Of a stretch of 64,000 bases of DNA, positions 47,561 through 59,044 are shown one piece after another (the first letter of the stretch is position 1; the number at the start of each line of letters is the position of its first letter). Source of the stretch: Kryptolebias marmoratus (Eukaryota; Chordata; Actinopteri; Cyprinodontiformes; Rivulidae); the NCBI RefSeq assembly GCF_001649575.2, contig NC_051434.1:8636308-8700307 (forward strand), read 5' to 3'. The notes beneath the pieces were generated by a model. That model was not told the origin of the DNA and did not search any database. It saw only the letters and a list, made by a program, of their open reading frames with translations. Position numbers and translations under genes: made by a program.

Positions 47561-49639
47561 AACATACTCCTGTTGCCAACAGTTCTCCTGTGTTGGGTAG
47601 TGATTGGAACCAGATTAATTGATTTGGTTGTAGTTTTATAGCAGACTGTTGGGACTTACATAGAAATCTACCAGACAACTTGGCACTTTAAAAAAATGAT
47701 GCGAAATGGATACCCATTGCTTTGCAACTTGTCCACAAAGTTGTCCTGATAAAATGTCCATATGTGATGAGGTGGAAGTGAGAACAGGTTGGATGAACAC
47801 ATTTAAATGAGCACAAACACATGCACAAATACATCCACACACTGGTGAGTCATGTGTGACTTTTGCAGCATGGAAGCTAAGCAGTCATCTTGAAATCTCG
47901 AGAAGAGGACAAAAGTAGAGGAAGGTAACGGTGGAACGAGGAGAGGACGAAGGAGGCAAGCAAGAGTGGGAGGAATCGAGACAGAACAAGGGGTGAAAAA
48001 GGGGTGAGAATCGGCACAATAAAAAGAGGCAGGAAAAGTTAAGAAATCCAAGTTAAACTAGGTTTTTATATAAATCCACCTCAGGTTCTATGAGTTGTTA
48101 TAACAGCCAAGCCAGACAGACTTTGTCAGACCATATCAGTTAAGATTTAGCAGGCAGAAAGGAAGAGACTGAGACTTCAAATCGAACAAAAAGCCAAAGG
48201 AAACCATAGGAGCTATTGAGAACCATTTGTCATTGTAAAGTCTGCATGATCCTCCAGTGCAGAGAGTCTGTGTGTAGGCTGACAGAGCAAAAAATACTAT
48301 GGATTTCCACAGCAATTAAACAAATCGACACAGGGAAGTCGAATGGAGACACATGACTGTGCACCATTACTGAATGAACAATTGGGGAATTTAAAAATTC
48401 TCTCCTATTGCAGCCAGTTTTTAAAAAATCACTTGGTCCAAAAATAAAAAAACAGGGTGTTTGACCAAATAGTGTATAGGGTTAAGTGGGATTTTTAAGT
48501 GCAGAAGCTGTTTTGAAATCTTTAGAAGGATAGCTCTTTAGTGACATTTTTCATGGAGTAACATAGTTGTAAATACAGAATATGCAACTATAGCCAAACA
48601 ACTAATTTCATTCAGCCATTAATATTAGACTGGCAAGGTTAATAATCGAATGAAACCTCTGTTTGAGAAGAATAAAGGTTAAAAAAGAAGTAAATAAATG
48701 TGTAAATAAGTGTCCTAAGCATGGTGACATTTTAGGCTTTGAAAAGAGGCAGGGAAATTAAAACCGGCCAACAGCCAAAAGGCTGTTCTGTGTTGGCTGT
48801 GGCTGGTAAATTAGTCCTCTCTACCAGCCATTGGCAGGTAACCAATCATTGCATGTGCCTTCATTTCTATTCTCAAAAGCACTCTGGATGGTAAAGTAAT
48901 GAAAAAGACGTAATGGTGTAGCCCGTGGACAAGAAAAACCATTAATGTCTCAGTTTGCTTGGCACATTTGAACAAAGATGCTGTAACATGTTCTAAGTAG
49001 AGACACCTTTGTCATGCTTCAGGGTTTTAATTAGAGAGTCTGTGTTCCTCAATGTCTTTGTGATGTTAAATGAATCCAACAGGTCATTTTAGGAGAGAGA
49101 CGATGAAAGGTTTCATCACACTGTTCTTTTGAATCATGTACTCGGCTCAATAAGGCTAGTCTGAAAAATGTTGCTCTTAATGTTAGATCAAGATAAACTT
49201 TAAGCTTTAAATGATTTTTTCTTTTTCATGCAACATTGGGAAAAATTGCCATACTTTAACTCATCTCCTCATCTCACTTACTCCTATCCTTGCTCATCTC
49301 AACTCGGCTTCTCTTTTCTTTTCTCTTGTTTTTTTTTTCTGCTCTCATGTCACCCTCCCTCCTCTCCACCCCCACTCTGCTTATTTCTTCTGTCAGGCTT
49401 GTCCCGTAGCTCCAGAGACTTAATTTACTCACTAAACATGCCAAATCACACATGTGCACACAGATACAAGACGACAGAACCCCCCCTCCTCAAAACAACA
49501 ACAAAAAAAAAGAAAACCCACACACATTTTTAATTTTCCACCATCTCTTCGACCTGAATGTATTTTGAGTCACATTTAAGCTGTCAGAGTCAGAATGAGA
49601 GCCGGGGTCGACCTCTCAACCTGCGTGTTAGTGGGCGAT
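47561..49639. other. Probable intron 1, no element recognised
   Basis: No exon or known repeat. A pyrimidine-rich patch at 49,255-49,400 gives rise to long spurious frames. Confidence 0.5.
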
Positions 49640-50040
49640 TTGTGCGTGAGCTCTGCCTCCACAGCGCCTGCGTGATATAACCTCTTCAGGGTTTTACTGA
49701 CAGCAAATAATTCTTAGCGTGCTTAATCATAGAACTAACATTTATCAATCACCTCGCACTAATTATCAATTAGACAGCCAGGTAATCTGCCGTCGGTCAT
49801 CAGTGGGGTGGAGGATTGTTTCATCTTCCGCTGAAGGCTAGTCGCCAGCATCTTGACACAATTACCCTCAAAAGATAAAAAATTGTTCATTTAATTCCTT
49901 TTGACGAGCCATGGAAGTGTCGCGCTTTGTTCTTGCAACATGGCTAAATTGAAATTTATCTGTCATCCTCCTGCTAGCGTCTTGTAATTTAATGCTAGCC
50001 ACTGGTGTTAAATTGCACGGACCATCAGATCAAGTGGAAT
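49640..50040. other. Candidate conserved non-coding element in intron 1
   Basis: A 400-bp block free of simple repeats and of the interspersed families, rich in homeodomain-type TAAT/ATTA cores yet with scattered CpG. It includes CTAATTATCAATTAG at 49,759-49,773, an inverted pair of CTAATT/AATTAG half-sites. It also has TGCTTAATCATAG, AAGATAAAAAATTG and GTCTTGTAATTTAATGCTAG. This texture is usual for developmental enhancers near neural genes, but conservation cannot be tested here. Confidence 0.35.
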
Positions 50041-50351
50041 GGTCTTTTTCATTTGGTTTTATACCCAACCACTGAATATTGTGGATTGATTGGAGCAGTT
50101 GACAACCCTGATGGTGATTATAGGTCATTGATTGATGTTGTTCATTAATATGCCAGCACTGATCATTTATCAGAGTTAGTTACTGGTTTAGCATTTGAGT
50201 TATTACTCTCTCCTGTCATTTATCTATTGGAATTCAGCTACTGCAGATTTTTTTTTATTTTTTATACTGGTGAGCTTCAAGACAANTTTACCACGATCCC
50301 CAGGACAACTGACTGTCCACACAAACCTCCAAATGGTGCCATTTTAACCCC

Positions 50352-50381
50352 CCCACACACACACACACACACACACACACA
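50352..50381 (+). repeat. (CA)n microsatellite
   Basis: About 30 bp of CA repeats, preceded by a C-rich run. A single unknown base lies nearby at 50,286. Confidence 0.95.
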
Positions 50382-53300
50382 TTTCCTCACAGACATATAT
50401 TTGGACTATTAGCACACTGTGTACACTCAGAGCCTGGTGGGCACTCTGACACTAAACATTAGCACAGCCCAGGCTCTCTAACACACATTTAATCCTGTGG
50501 CTTATGGCTGGTTTCTCAGGGAGGAAGACATGTCTGCTGCAGAGTCAGCCTCTTGATCATAAAAATACTCGGGCTCACAGAGAGACAGTAAGAACAGGAG
50601 AGGTGAGGCTGAGGAAGTCAAGCAGCCATGATAAGGGGGGTGGGAGGGTGGACATAACACAAGTCAGTTAACATTTGGCTTTGATCTTAACAGAGTTTTA
50701 CCAATGCCATTTCAAATTTCTCTTGTGACTTGTCTTACCATTTTTGTTTTGCTCTAGTACTCCATGCTTGACTTCTATTCACATAACCTCACATTACTGA
50801 TAGATCTTAAACCTAAATTACTTCTCATTACCTGAATTCCTATAAATATAAACCTAGGCAGGACAATATTAGATTAACATGCAACTTTGATAATATTGTC
50901 GAATATAGAATTAAGGATATCGGTTGCAATAAACCCACATTTTCTTCCTCACGTCTGTCTTTCTGTTCTGTCATCTTTATGCTCACAACAACCTCCGTGT
51001 TCTTTGGCATCGTGGTCCCTATTCATCTCAACCAAATGTTGGCATCAAGGGCAGTGAGAGTCCATCAGATTGGCCAAGTATATTATTGGCACGCAAAGTC
51101 TGCATGCAGGGCACTTGCAATATAACATCGACTGATTTATTGCACTCCAAGTAGTTTTTAGAGATATTGATAGTGCACACACTAATATTACAATGATGAT
51201 AATTAAGGATGCCAATGCATAAGCTTGGAAGCACCCTTATTACTTTACTGCTTAAAGTTTTTGTCCTGTGTCTTATTGTGCAAGGGTGCAACATGTGCAC
51301 AAACCTGTGAGGAAAAAGAAAAAAAAAAGATAGATATTTGCCATTGTTTAAAATAATACACATTTTAGTCCAAGTATATGAAAATACAGAGCTATTTCCA
51401 TCACTTCCATAACTCCTCAGCATGGCTCAGAAATAAAGTATTTTTACTTACTTACATATCACATATATTTCCAATCATTTTTTTTTTAATACGTAGTCTT
51501 TTGCAGTCCGTAGCTGCATGGCCATCACCAGATGCTGTTTTCCCTCTGGTGGTGCTTTGCCAGGGCTTTACTTGAGCCAGCTTTAGATGCTGCTCGTCTG
51601 TGGGCCCTTCTGAGATCAGTTTTGAACTCGGTTAGGGAAAAGGGAGCTCGTTTGTACTTAGAAATCACACAAATGACTGTGAAATTTCTGTGCGTTGAGA
51701 CTATTTTGGGGTTTCAGTGTGATTATCCAACTACACTGTTCCTACGGCTGCTTATATCAGCAGTTACATTATCAATAAACTCAATTAGCGGCCATGCAAG
51801 CTTGCAAGTTTATGGCATGATTTTGCCTTCGTTATGTTTGACTTATGATGTTCTAATTTTCTTCACCCAAGGGAGAGTTTGTAGATCATCTGCAGAGTAC
51901 TTATTATGTGCCTTTTTGAACATTTGTTCCTGAAAATGTAACAAACTCGATTTGCTTCTTTGATTGGTTTGTTCTGTTTTTTTTTTCATCATCATGAAGA
52001 CCTCATTTAATCTCAGTGACTCCTTGGACAGCATATTGAGATTTTTCATGAACAACCACCAATTAACTCTAGACTTTTTATCTCATTAATTTGTCACAAA
52101 ATAACCATGAAACAGGCCTCACCTGCATGAGTATTAAATTGCCCATCAGTCAAAAGACCAATTACTTTTATGCTCGTGAAAAAAAGGATGACAGTGTAAT
52201 TTAAAAACTGTGAATGGATTGGACCAGGCTGTGTGAGCAAAACGTGTTGCAAACTTTTTGATGTTGCAGCACTCATTTTCCCACAAAGCGGCTCCAGTGA
52301 TGAAAAGTACTTGCCTATAAATGCAACTCCTAGGTTAATTTCTGCCTCTAAGGGCAGACATGATGTCGAGATGTTGCACATTTTTTTGTGTTTTACAAGG
52401 TTAGAGGGTTCAGGTAGACGTGTTGCTTTTTTCGCTTCGATTTAAATTGTACTTTCATATAAATTGAATTTTGGTATATATTGCCATTTTTAAAATGTTT
52501 TCTTTACAATATAAACAATAGAAATCATATCAACTTTTCACAGATAAGTCTTCATAGCTGTTTACTAATGGCAAAAATGTAGCTGCCTAATGACATTCAC
52601 ACCAACTCTTTACAAACACCAGACTTGCTGTTATATGAGTAACAGTCATAACACTAAAATAGATCAGCAGTGGTGAGAATCTGAAATGACAAACACTAGA
52701 ATACTGGTGAAATTATGGCAAAATATTTTGTTGAAAATTTGAATATCACACATTAAGCTGCAGATTGATCAGTCTTATTCAGTTTGCATGGCATTAAACA
52801 CACATGCTCTCAGTTATGGTTGTTCTTCAAGATCAGGGTAAAGAAAAGTGTTCAGTTCTGTAACAACGTCTAAACACTTTTTTCAAAGAGTTTGTTATAG
52901 TTTGTGCAGTTGCTTGAGATTTGCTACATTCACTGCAGTTCTGCTCTTAACCAGTAGGCATCACTGCTGAGAAAGTACACAGTAAAAATATCACCAGACG
53001 AAGAGACGTAACTGAAGGATGTTGTATTCAACATCAACATATATTATAATTAGACACAGGACCGGAACCTTGATGTTGAAGCCAAAAGGATGGGCGCTCC
53101 TTCGTCAGCTGGCTGCAACATCATTTTTAAGTCCTGCCCATCTATGTAGACAAATGGGAGACTTTCCTGACTAAAAAATAGAAATAAAGATACACTTCAG
53201 ATCACTTTTGCAGATGTTGAATTTTGTCAGTTCGCATTGTTCTGACCTTGCTGCTGTATGTTCAGATATGCATGTTTTAATATGTTAGTTTCAATTAGTT

Positions 53301-53408
53301 ATCTGAGGTGTAAAATAAAAGTGTCATGTTGCATTTTGATTGGCTGTTAGTGGTTGAGTGAGTTTGTAGGTGAGATTTTCCTATCGAGGGTACAACCCCA
53401 CATCCATA
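50382..53408. other. Probable intron 1; weak conserved-element candidate at 52,080-52,380
   Basis: No exon supported. The 133-codon frame at 51,532-51,933 has no domain, no fitting splice sites and ordinary intronic composition. The part 52,080-52,380 is complex and repeat-free (e.g. GCCCATCAGTCAAAAGACCA) and could be regulatory. Confidence 0.45.
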
Positions 53409-54580
53409 CAACTCCTGGCAAAAAATCTTTTTTATCCTTTTTTTTTCATTTTTTAAAATTCTAACCTTCTGGCACTGACAAACAATAAAGAAAGAAAGAA
53501 ATATAAGTGTTGTCAGTCACAACTGCTTTGTTTAGATCAAGTAAAGTAAAAGAAAAAATATAGAATCGTTCTTTGCAACAAACACCTGTGTCAGATTAAA
53601 TCTGCTAATTAGGCTTCAGTATAAAAAAAACCTCACACCTTGGAGAGCTGCTGCACAAAGCGGATTGCCATCAATCATGGCTCCAACACGACAGATGCCA
53701 GTTGAAACAAAGGAGAGGATTATGAAACTTCTTCAAGAAGGTAAAATCATCACAGAATGTTGCAAAAGATGTTGATTGTCCCCAGTCAGCTGTGTCTAAA
53801 ATCTGGACCAAATACAAACAAAATGGGAAGGTTGTAAAAGAAAAGCATACTGGTAGACCAAGGAAGACATCAAAGCGTCAAGATGGAATACTTAAAGTAA
53901 TATGTCTTAAAAACAGAAAGTGCACATCAAAACAAATGAGAAACAAGTGGGCGGAAACTGGAGTCAATGCCTGTGACCGAAGTGTAAGAAATCGCATAAA
54001 AGAAATTAGATTTGCATATAGAAAAGTCAAAGCCATCATTAACACCCAAACAGAAATGTATGAAGAAAACAAATTTCCACAGTCATGATCTGGCAATAGT
54101 TTGTATCTAAAACAAATCAGAGTCTCTGGTGGAAATTGAAGAAAATTACAAAGTTCCAACCTGCAAAGCTGATCTGGCAACAGCAACAAGAGACAGTTGG
54201 AGCCAGACTGATGAATACTGTTTGTGATTAGTTAGGTCTATGCCTCAGAGAATTCAAGTTGTTAGAAAAAAACAAAGGTGGTGCAACAAAGTACTAATGG
54301 TGCAGGGTTTTTTCTCATGATTCCATCATTTTTTCCTCGGAATTGAGTGATTCCATATTTTTTTCTTGTACTTGATCTAAAAAAAACAAAAACAAACTAT
54401 CATGACTGACTGCAATAATTATATTTCTTCTTTTTTGTATTATTTCTTAATGCGAGAACATTAGAATTTTAAAAAAATGGCATGTCTATGATTATATTTG
54501 TTTATTTACTTACAAAATTTAACAACTGAAAGAACATCCTCCAAGAGTGGTGATTCCATTATTTTTGCCAGGGGTTACAG
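53409..54580 (+). mobile_element. Tc1-family DNA transposon, both ends present, internally deleted
   Basis: The ends carry inverted CTCCTGGCAAAAA (left, 53,411 on) and TTTTTGCCAGGGGTTACAG (right, to 54,580), and each end is flanked by TA (53,407-53,408 and 54,581-54,582), the Tc1/mariner target site. On the right, an inner GATTCCATCATTTTTTCC (about 54,320) repeats the outer GATTCCATTATTTTTGCC (54,552 on), an IR/DR-type arrangement. At 1.17 kb it is shorter than the usual fish Tc1 (about 1.2-1.6 kb), and its transposase gene lacks the middle. It is non-autonomous. Confidence 0.8.
53677..54297 (+). pseudogene. Broken Tc1-family transposase
   Basis: The ATG at 53,677 starts MAPTRQMPVETKERIMKLLQ, and the frame stops at a TGA about 33 codons in. 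The homologous register resumes in another frame near 53,750 and continues with VSKIWTKYKQNGKVV, HTGRPRKTSKRQDG (the GRPRK basic motif) and CTSKQMRNKWAETGVN. It ends at a TGA at 54,086-54,088. A last piece (KADLATATRDSWSQTDEYCL, then a GGATKY-type ending and TAA at 54,295-54,297) is the normal C-terminus. Most of the catalytic DD34E region between is gone. The HTH DNA-binding half is the best-kept part. Confidence 0.8.
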
Positions 54581-54582
54581 TA

Positions 54583-55208
54583 TGCAAAGTATAGCATTGC
54601 TGCACCCACAAATTGTACATTTTGGCATCAGTTTTGGACAATGGATGTTAATGGAGCTGCTTCATTCATTGTTGATCGTCAGTGTGTTGTATACACAAAT
54701 ATAACTGTGCAGTTTTAATTTGTATGCTTTTCTTCATTGCAAATCCTTGTAGAAACCTAGAAACTTGAAAACTTTTCCTCTAATGTTGAAATTAATTTGA
54801 TCGGCTCAGAGACATTGAAACCAATGTAATTGCATTCCAAAATGCATATTTTATTGGCTCCTTTACATGCATTCTCCGTGCCATGAATCTGTTAGTCTTT
54901 GCATCCCTCGTGTAGTTAACTTCAGTATTTTTTTTCATTTTCAGCAGTTGGCAGAAACAATTGTTGTTTTGCATGAAGCTATTCATAAAAACCTTTCCTG
55001 TTAAGTAGCAAGAATGTGCGTGTGTGCTTATTCTGGCTTTTACCGAACTATGTTCATGTTGTTTTCTCGAAGTTTATATATTCATCGCTGATTTTATTGA
55101 TTTCATACTTTGTACAGCCCTTTGGTCAACTATGGTTGTCAAGTAGATCTATATTCTACATTACTTTTTTCTCCATATCCATCTATTCGTCTTCATCTTT
55201 CCTGAAAA
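54583..55208. other. Probable intron 1, no element recognised
   Basis: No exon or known repeat. AT-rich, turning pyrimidine-rich after about 55,160. Confidence 0.5.
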
Positions 55209-55671
55209 ACCCATTGTTCTTTCCGCCCACCTTCTCCTGCTGACCTCTTCCTATGATGAATTTGTAATCACCACCTTTCTTTCATCCCACATCTGTCATC
55301 TCTCCTCTTTGCTCCTTCATCTTCTTCCATTCCACCACCCCCATCTTTTTTGTATTTTGTTAAGTGTCCATTGTGAAAAACGGCTTCTCACAGGGCATGG
55401 CTCAGTCTATCTCTCACATGGGCTTTTCCCCACAGCAGGGAACACNACCCATTGTTCTTTCCGCCCACCTTCTCCTGCTGACCTCTTCCTATGATGAATT
55501 TGTAATCACCACCTTTCTTTCATCCCACATCTGTCATCTCTCTTTTTTTTTTTAATTTCTGAACATCCATCTGTTGTGTATTTTGTTAAGTGTCCATTGT
55601 GAAAAACGGCTTCTCACAGGGCATGGCTCAGTCTATCTCTCACATGGGCTTTTCCCCACAGCAGGGAACAC
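55209..55671 (+). repeat. Direct duplication around a single N, probable assembly artefact
   Basis: 55,209-55,445 and 55,447-55,671 start with the same approximately 95 bp (ACCCATTGTTCTTTCCGCCC...) and end with the same approximately 97 bp (TTGTATTTTGTTAAG-type start to GCAGGGAACAC). They differ only in about 50 bp between these blocks. The unknown base 55,446 sits exactly at the junction. Two haplotypes, or two ends of a contig overlap, placed end to end would give this pattern. A real recent tandem duplication is the alternative. Confidence 0.75.
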
Positions 55672-56030
55672 ATTTTAATTCGTGCATGCAGAGTGTTACC
55701 TAAATGCTGTGTTTTGAAATGGCTACGGAGCCAAATCTACACATGCATTTAGGAGCTGCGTTTGCCTGGTATGATTTTAGAAATGCAAGCATTGAGCTGT
55801 CTCTCCTATCAACAGGCTTGTTAAATTGAAAGAAGAGTTAATTTCGCCAAGTAAATTAGAATAAAGAGAGACTGCACTCCAGATAGCTGTTCCAGCTGTT
55901 TAAGGGCCTTGTGGATCCATAACAGATTTTTATATACAATTGGGCTTTTCCTCAGGAGGTTTGTGCAAATGTGCATTTATGGAATGGTGCCGTGAGTGTA
56001 ATAGGTTCAATCACAATTCATCAAAAAAAA
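55672..56030. other. Candidate conserved non-coding block in intron 1
   Basis: A repeat-free complex sequence up to the poly-A at 56,022-56,038, with motifs such as GGAGCTGCGTTTGCCTGGTA and CAAGTAAATTAGAATAAAG. No exon signals. Support is only textural. Confidence 0.25.
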
Positions 56031-56188
56031 AAAAAAAACCCTGAATGTTGGATTTCCACTTGTAGAGAAATGATATTAGTACCTCATTACTGTGTATATG
56101 TCTAGTTTACCCGTTGCTTCTTTATTCAATAGACTGTGTGTGTGTTCATTCCTTTGAAATGTTGATCGAATCCGAATGGATTGCTTTT

Positions 56189-56893
56189 TGCTTAAAAGAA
56201 TAATGTGGTGATTTTCAAAGTGATGCTTTTTAAATAGTTAACAAAAGCATCACATCAGACACAAAACGGATGAAGAAAAGAGCAGAAGTCTTCCTCCAGG
56301 CTACTTTCTAGCTCAACAAGGGCCTGTTTTTTATGTTGTTTTTCAAGCTTATAAAATAACTTTTTTTATCAAAAATGTCAATCTCGTGTGAGAGTGCTGC
56401 ATTATCTAATATTAAACTGTACACGTTTAGTTTGTTGCTGTTATCCTAAATAAACAACGTCTGTGTTAGTACATGAATATATATATATATATATAAAGTG
56501 TGTGTAGGTGTGTGTGTGTATGTGTTAAGTGTATACCATTTTATGACTATGGTCACAAGGACCTGGGAACATCTTGTAAATCTAGGAACACGGATGTTTT
56601 TTGGTTGAGTAAATAGTGAAAAACTAAGCAAATGATGTTTTATGCTTTAATCATAGCTAATGCAGCGTTCTTTTACATCAGTGTGGCATTTTTGAGAAAG
56701 AGTTGTTCTATAAGCCTAAAAATAATAAAAACAGGCCCTTGACAAGCCATTAGCCGAGCATGGAGGAAGACTTCTGCCCTTTTCTTTATACTCCATGCTT
56801 TATGACTGATGTCATGGCTGATAAGATTTTATTCATTATAATTATGACAGAACATCACTTCCGAAATGACCAGACTATCTCTTTAAAGGCCCT
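56189..56893. mobile_element. Family C: long inverted-repeat (fold-back) element, about 0.7 kb
   Basis: The left arm (about 56,189-56,420) and right arm (about 56,640-56,893) are reverse complements over most of their length. AGCAGAAGTCTTCCTCCA at 56,281 pairs with TGGAGGAAGACTTCTGCC at 56,761. AAGGGCCTGTTTTTTA at 56,319 pairs with AAAACAGGCCCTTG at 56,728. TTATCAAAAATGTCA pairs with GTGGCATTTTTGAGAAA. The outer ends are GCTTAAAAGAATAATGTGG and AGACTATCTCTTTAAAGGC. The spacer holds a (TA)n(TG)n microsatellite at about 56,477-56,523. No coding capacity. It is either a fold-back type non-autonomous transposon or two inverted insertions of one repeat. Confidence 0.65.
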
Positions 56894-57010
56894 CTTTAAG
56901 GTAAAAAAAAAAGAAAGGAAATCACCTCACATAATCAGAAGGTGACATTTTGGAGATATAAGATTTCTGCAGACCCCTGGCACTTTGTGTGTATCTGTCA
57001 CACACTCACA

Positions 57011-57014
<4 letters not shown>

Positions 57015-57048
<34 letters not shown>
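57015..57048 (+). repeat. (CA)n microsatellite cluster
   Basis: About 33 bp of CA repeats, with further short CA runs at 57,141-57,159 and 57,230-57,246. These create the spurious Cys/Val frames on the reverse strand. Confidence 0.95.
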
Positions 57049-57050
<2 letters not shown>

Positions 57051-57249
57051 CACAATCTGTCAGTCTTCCGTAGCCTCTTCATTATTTCAGAGATGATTAA
57101 AAGTAGACATGACGTGAGCATGTTGAGCAGGCAAGTAATGGCACACACACACACACACAAGCTTATTAAAATATAAAAATATGCTGGGCACACCAAGATA
57201 GCATGTATTAGCCTGAGGGTGTGGCCACAAACACACACACACACACATA

Positions 57250-57949
57250 CTCACAACCACAGGGAGAGGCAGAGAGATTCCCTTTGATGCATTACGAGAA
57301 CAGGCGAATAAGAAATTACCAAATCGCGATAGTCTCAAACCCAGCTGGTGCCCTGTTTGTGTGTGAGGTGTTGTATTCCATCGAATGAAACATGCCTGTA
57401 TTGGAGGTATTTTATTACAGGTGGAAGGCTGGGGAAAAACGAGCGAAAGCGCACACAGGAGGAGGATAGATTGGTTGAACAGACACACAGCGAAGTCGGT
57501 CAAAAGTTCGCTCCCTGGTGACAGCTGCAGTCTGTCCCTGTCAGGCTGTCCTTGTGGCAGATACTGATGCCCTTAATGATTGTTTGCTACTCTGTGGGTG
57601 GAATACGTACAAACCTGTTGTGAAGTTTGAAGGTAGGTCAACGTGATGTGAAAAGACCACCACCAAAACAGACTTGGAAGCCACAAATATTGAGGTTGCT
57701 CATTTTGTTTATGAACACAACCTTTCGTTTTTTCAAATCACTAAAGCCCAACACACCAATCATGCCAATGTCATGGCATCCAAAATGAAATTAAATTGGG
57801 TTTTTTTCTTGTCACTTTGCCATTAATTTGTGTGTTTTTTAGTAATTTGGCCACTGCAATCCTCACAATCTCTTGGGTTACTCCTCCTGCAAGTAAAATG
57901 GGGACTGATTAAATTGTCAGTTATGAATATTTTCTTATGTCACATAATC
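57250..57949. other. Probable intron 1, no element recognised
   Basis: No exon supported. The frames across 57,087-57,567 come from the CA-rich sequence and have no domain. Confidence 0.45.
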
Positions 57950-58290
57950 AACCTAGGCAAGCTAATAATAACTATGAGTTCTTAATGACTAATTGTACAC
58001 ATTTGAAGGTAGCAATGTTTTAATGATGAGTCAGATAATCCTCATGAATATGATATAAAGCTTTAATTAATCACACTTCCATGAAAAATGGTAGTAGCGT
58101 GGCTTTTAATGTGTGATTTTAATTTAACTCATAATTAAGTTTCAGTTGAGATTCATCATTAAATGATCCAAAAAGCCCTTAGACAGGTTTGCATGCAGTT
58201 GTTTTAATAAGCTACGCTTCATTGCTAATTTGGTCCTAACTGCCTTTAGTCATAGGTCATTCTTATATTCAGCAATATTGTTATGGGTTA
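57950..58290. other. Candidate conserved non-coding element in intron 1
   Basis: Repeat-free AT-rich block dense in homeodomain-type cores (TTAATTAATC, TAATTTAACTCATAATTAAG, CATTAAATGATCC, ATTGCTAATTTGG). It has a MAF/AP-1-like half-site TGATGAGTCAG at about 58,023. Conservation is untested. Confidence 0.3.
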
Positions 58291-58299
58291 GCGATCATG

Positions 58300-58450
58300 A
58301 AAGTTACATTAAAGTCATAGTTCAGATCTTTTGAAGTGGGGCTCTGTAAAAAAGCTGTGAACAGTTATTATCTTACCTGCTGTAAAACCTCATTTTGAAT
58401 AAATATAGGATCAGGCAATGATTTTTTGAATATTCAAAGTCTAGTTAAAA
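58300..58450 (+). repeat. Interspersed family B, partial copy
   Basis: CATAGTTCAGATCTTTTGAA, GTGGGGCTCTGTAAAAAAG, TCTTACCTGCTGTAAAACC and TCATTTTGAATAAATATAGG match the first half of the family B order. Confidence 0.55.
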
Positions 58451-59044
58451 TGGGTGACTTAAAAGAATTAACGCAGCCATCATGACTACCTTTTTTATTT
58501 ATAATTTTATTGTTTTTAAATTATCACCTAATAGTGATACACCAAGTGGTTTCTTAATGGTGCTTGTCCAGTCAGTGTACCGTATTTTGACACAACACCA
58601 TCACCTTCCTGAAGAACAATAAATTAATAAAAGGCAAAAACCTGAAGCGTCCCCAATATCTTTCTGTCAAGGATTATAAGGTGGAAACTATGGTCATGGG
58701 TAAGCTCAGCTTTATAGACAGAATATGTGCAAACCCCTCCATTGAGCTGATGAAAATAAAAGACAATATGAATTCTCGGCTTGCAGGATTAACAGCAGCA
58801 CATGTCACTGTACCCAAAATCTCTGTTTCATTAGAGGGTTTTTCAGTTGCAGGATTTGGGTTGAGTAAAGTAAAATTTAATTCAACTGTGTGGACAAAGT
58901 TATTTTTAAATACATGCCCTGGCAGTGGGCCTAAATTATAAAAGTTGCTGAGTTTAATGCTTGGACTACTTTCTGTGCTTTTTTTTTTGGTTGTTGTTGG
59001 GTGCTGACACTTGTTGTGCTATGATAATTAGGAAGAAAGTTAAG
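58451..59044. other. Probable intron 1, no element recognised
   Basis: A frame at 58,681-58,941 has no known domain. Part of this interval may be the eroded remainder of the family B copy. Confidence 0.4.

Noticed and set aside
50200..50420. Unknown base at 50,286 considered as another duplicated junction
   Set aside because: Unlike 55,446, the flanks are not duplicated; it is probably just an ambiguous call.
51532..51933. 133-codon open frame on the + strand
   Set aside because: No recognised domain, first base not a convincing ATG context, composition like surrounding intron, no flanking splice signals.
52950..52975. AACCAGTAGGCATCACTG considered as a CTCF site
   Set aside because: The AGRKGGCR core is broken (GTAGGCA), so the match is too weak.
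58681..58941. 86-codon + strand frame (METMVMGKLSF...)
   Set aside because: I considered a coding exon, but it has no recognised family, no clear acceptor/donor and ordinary intronic composition.
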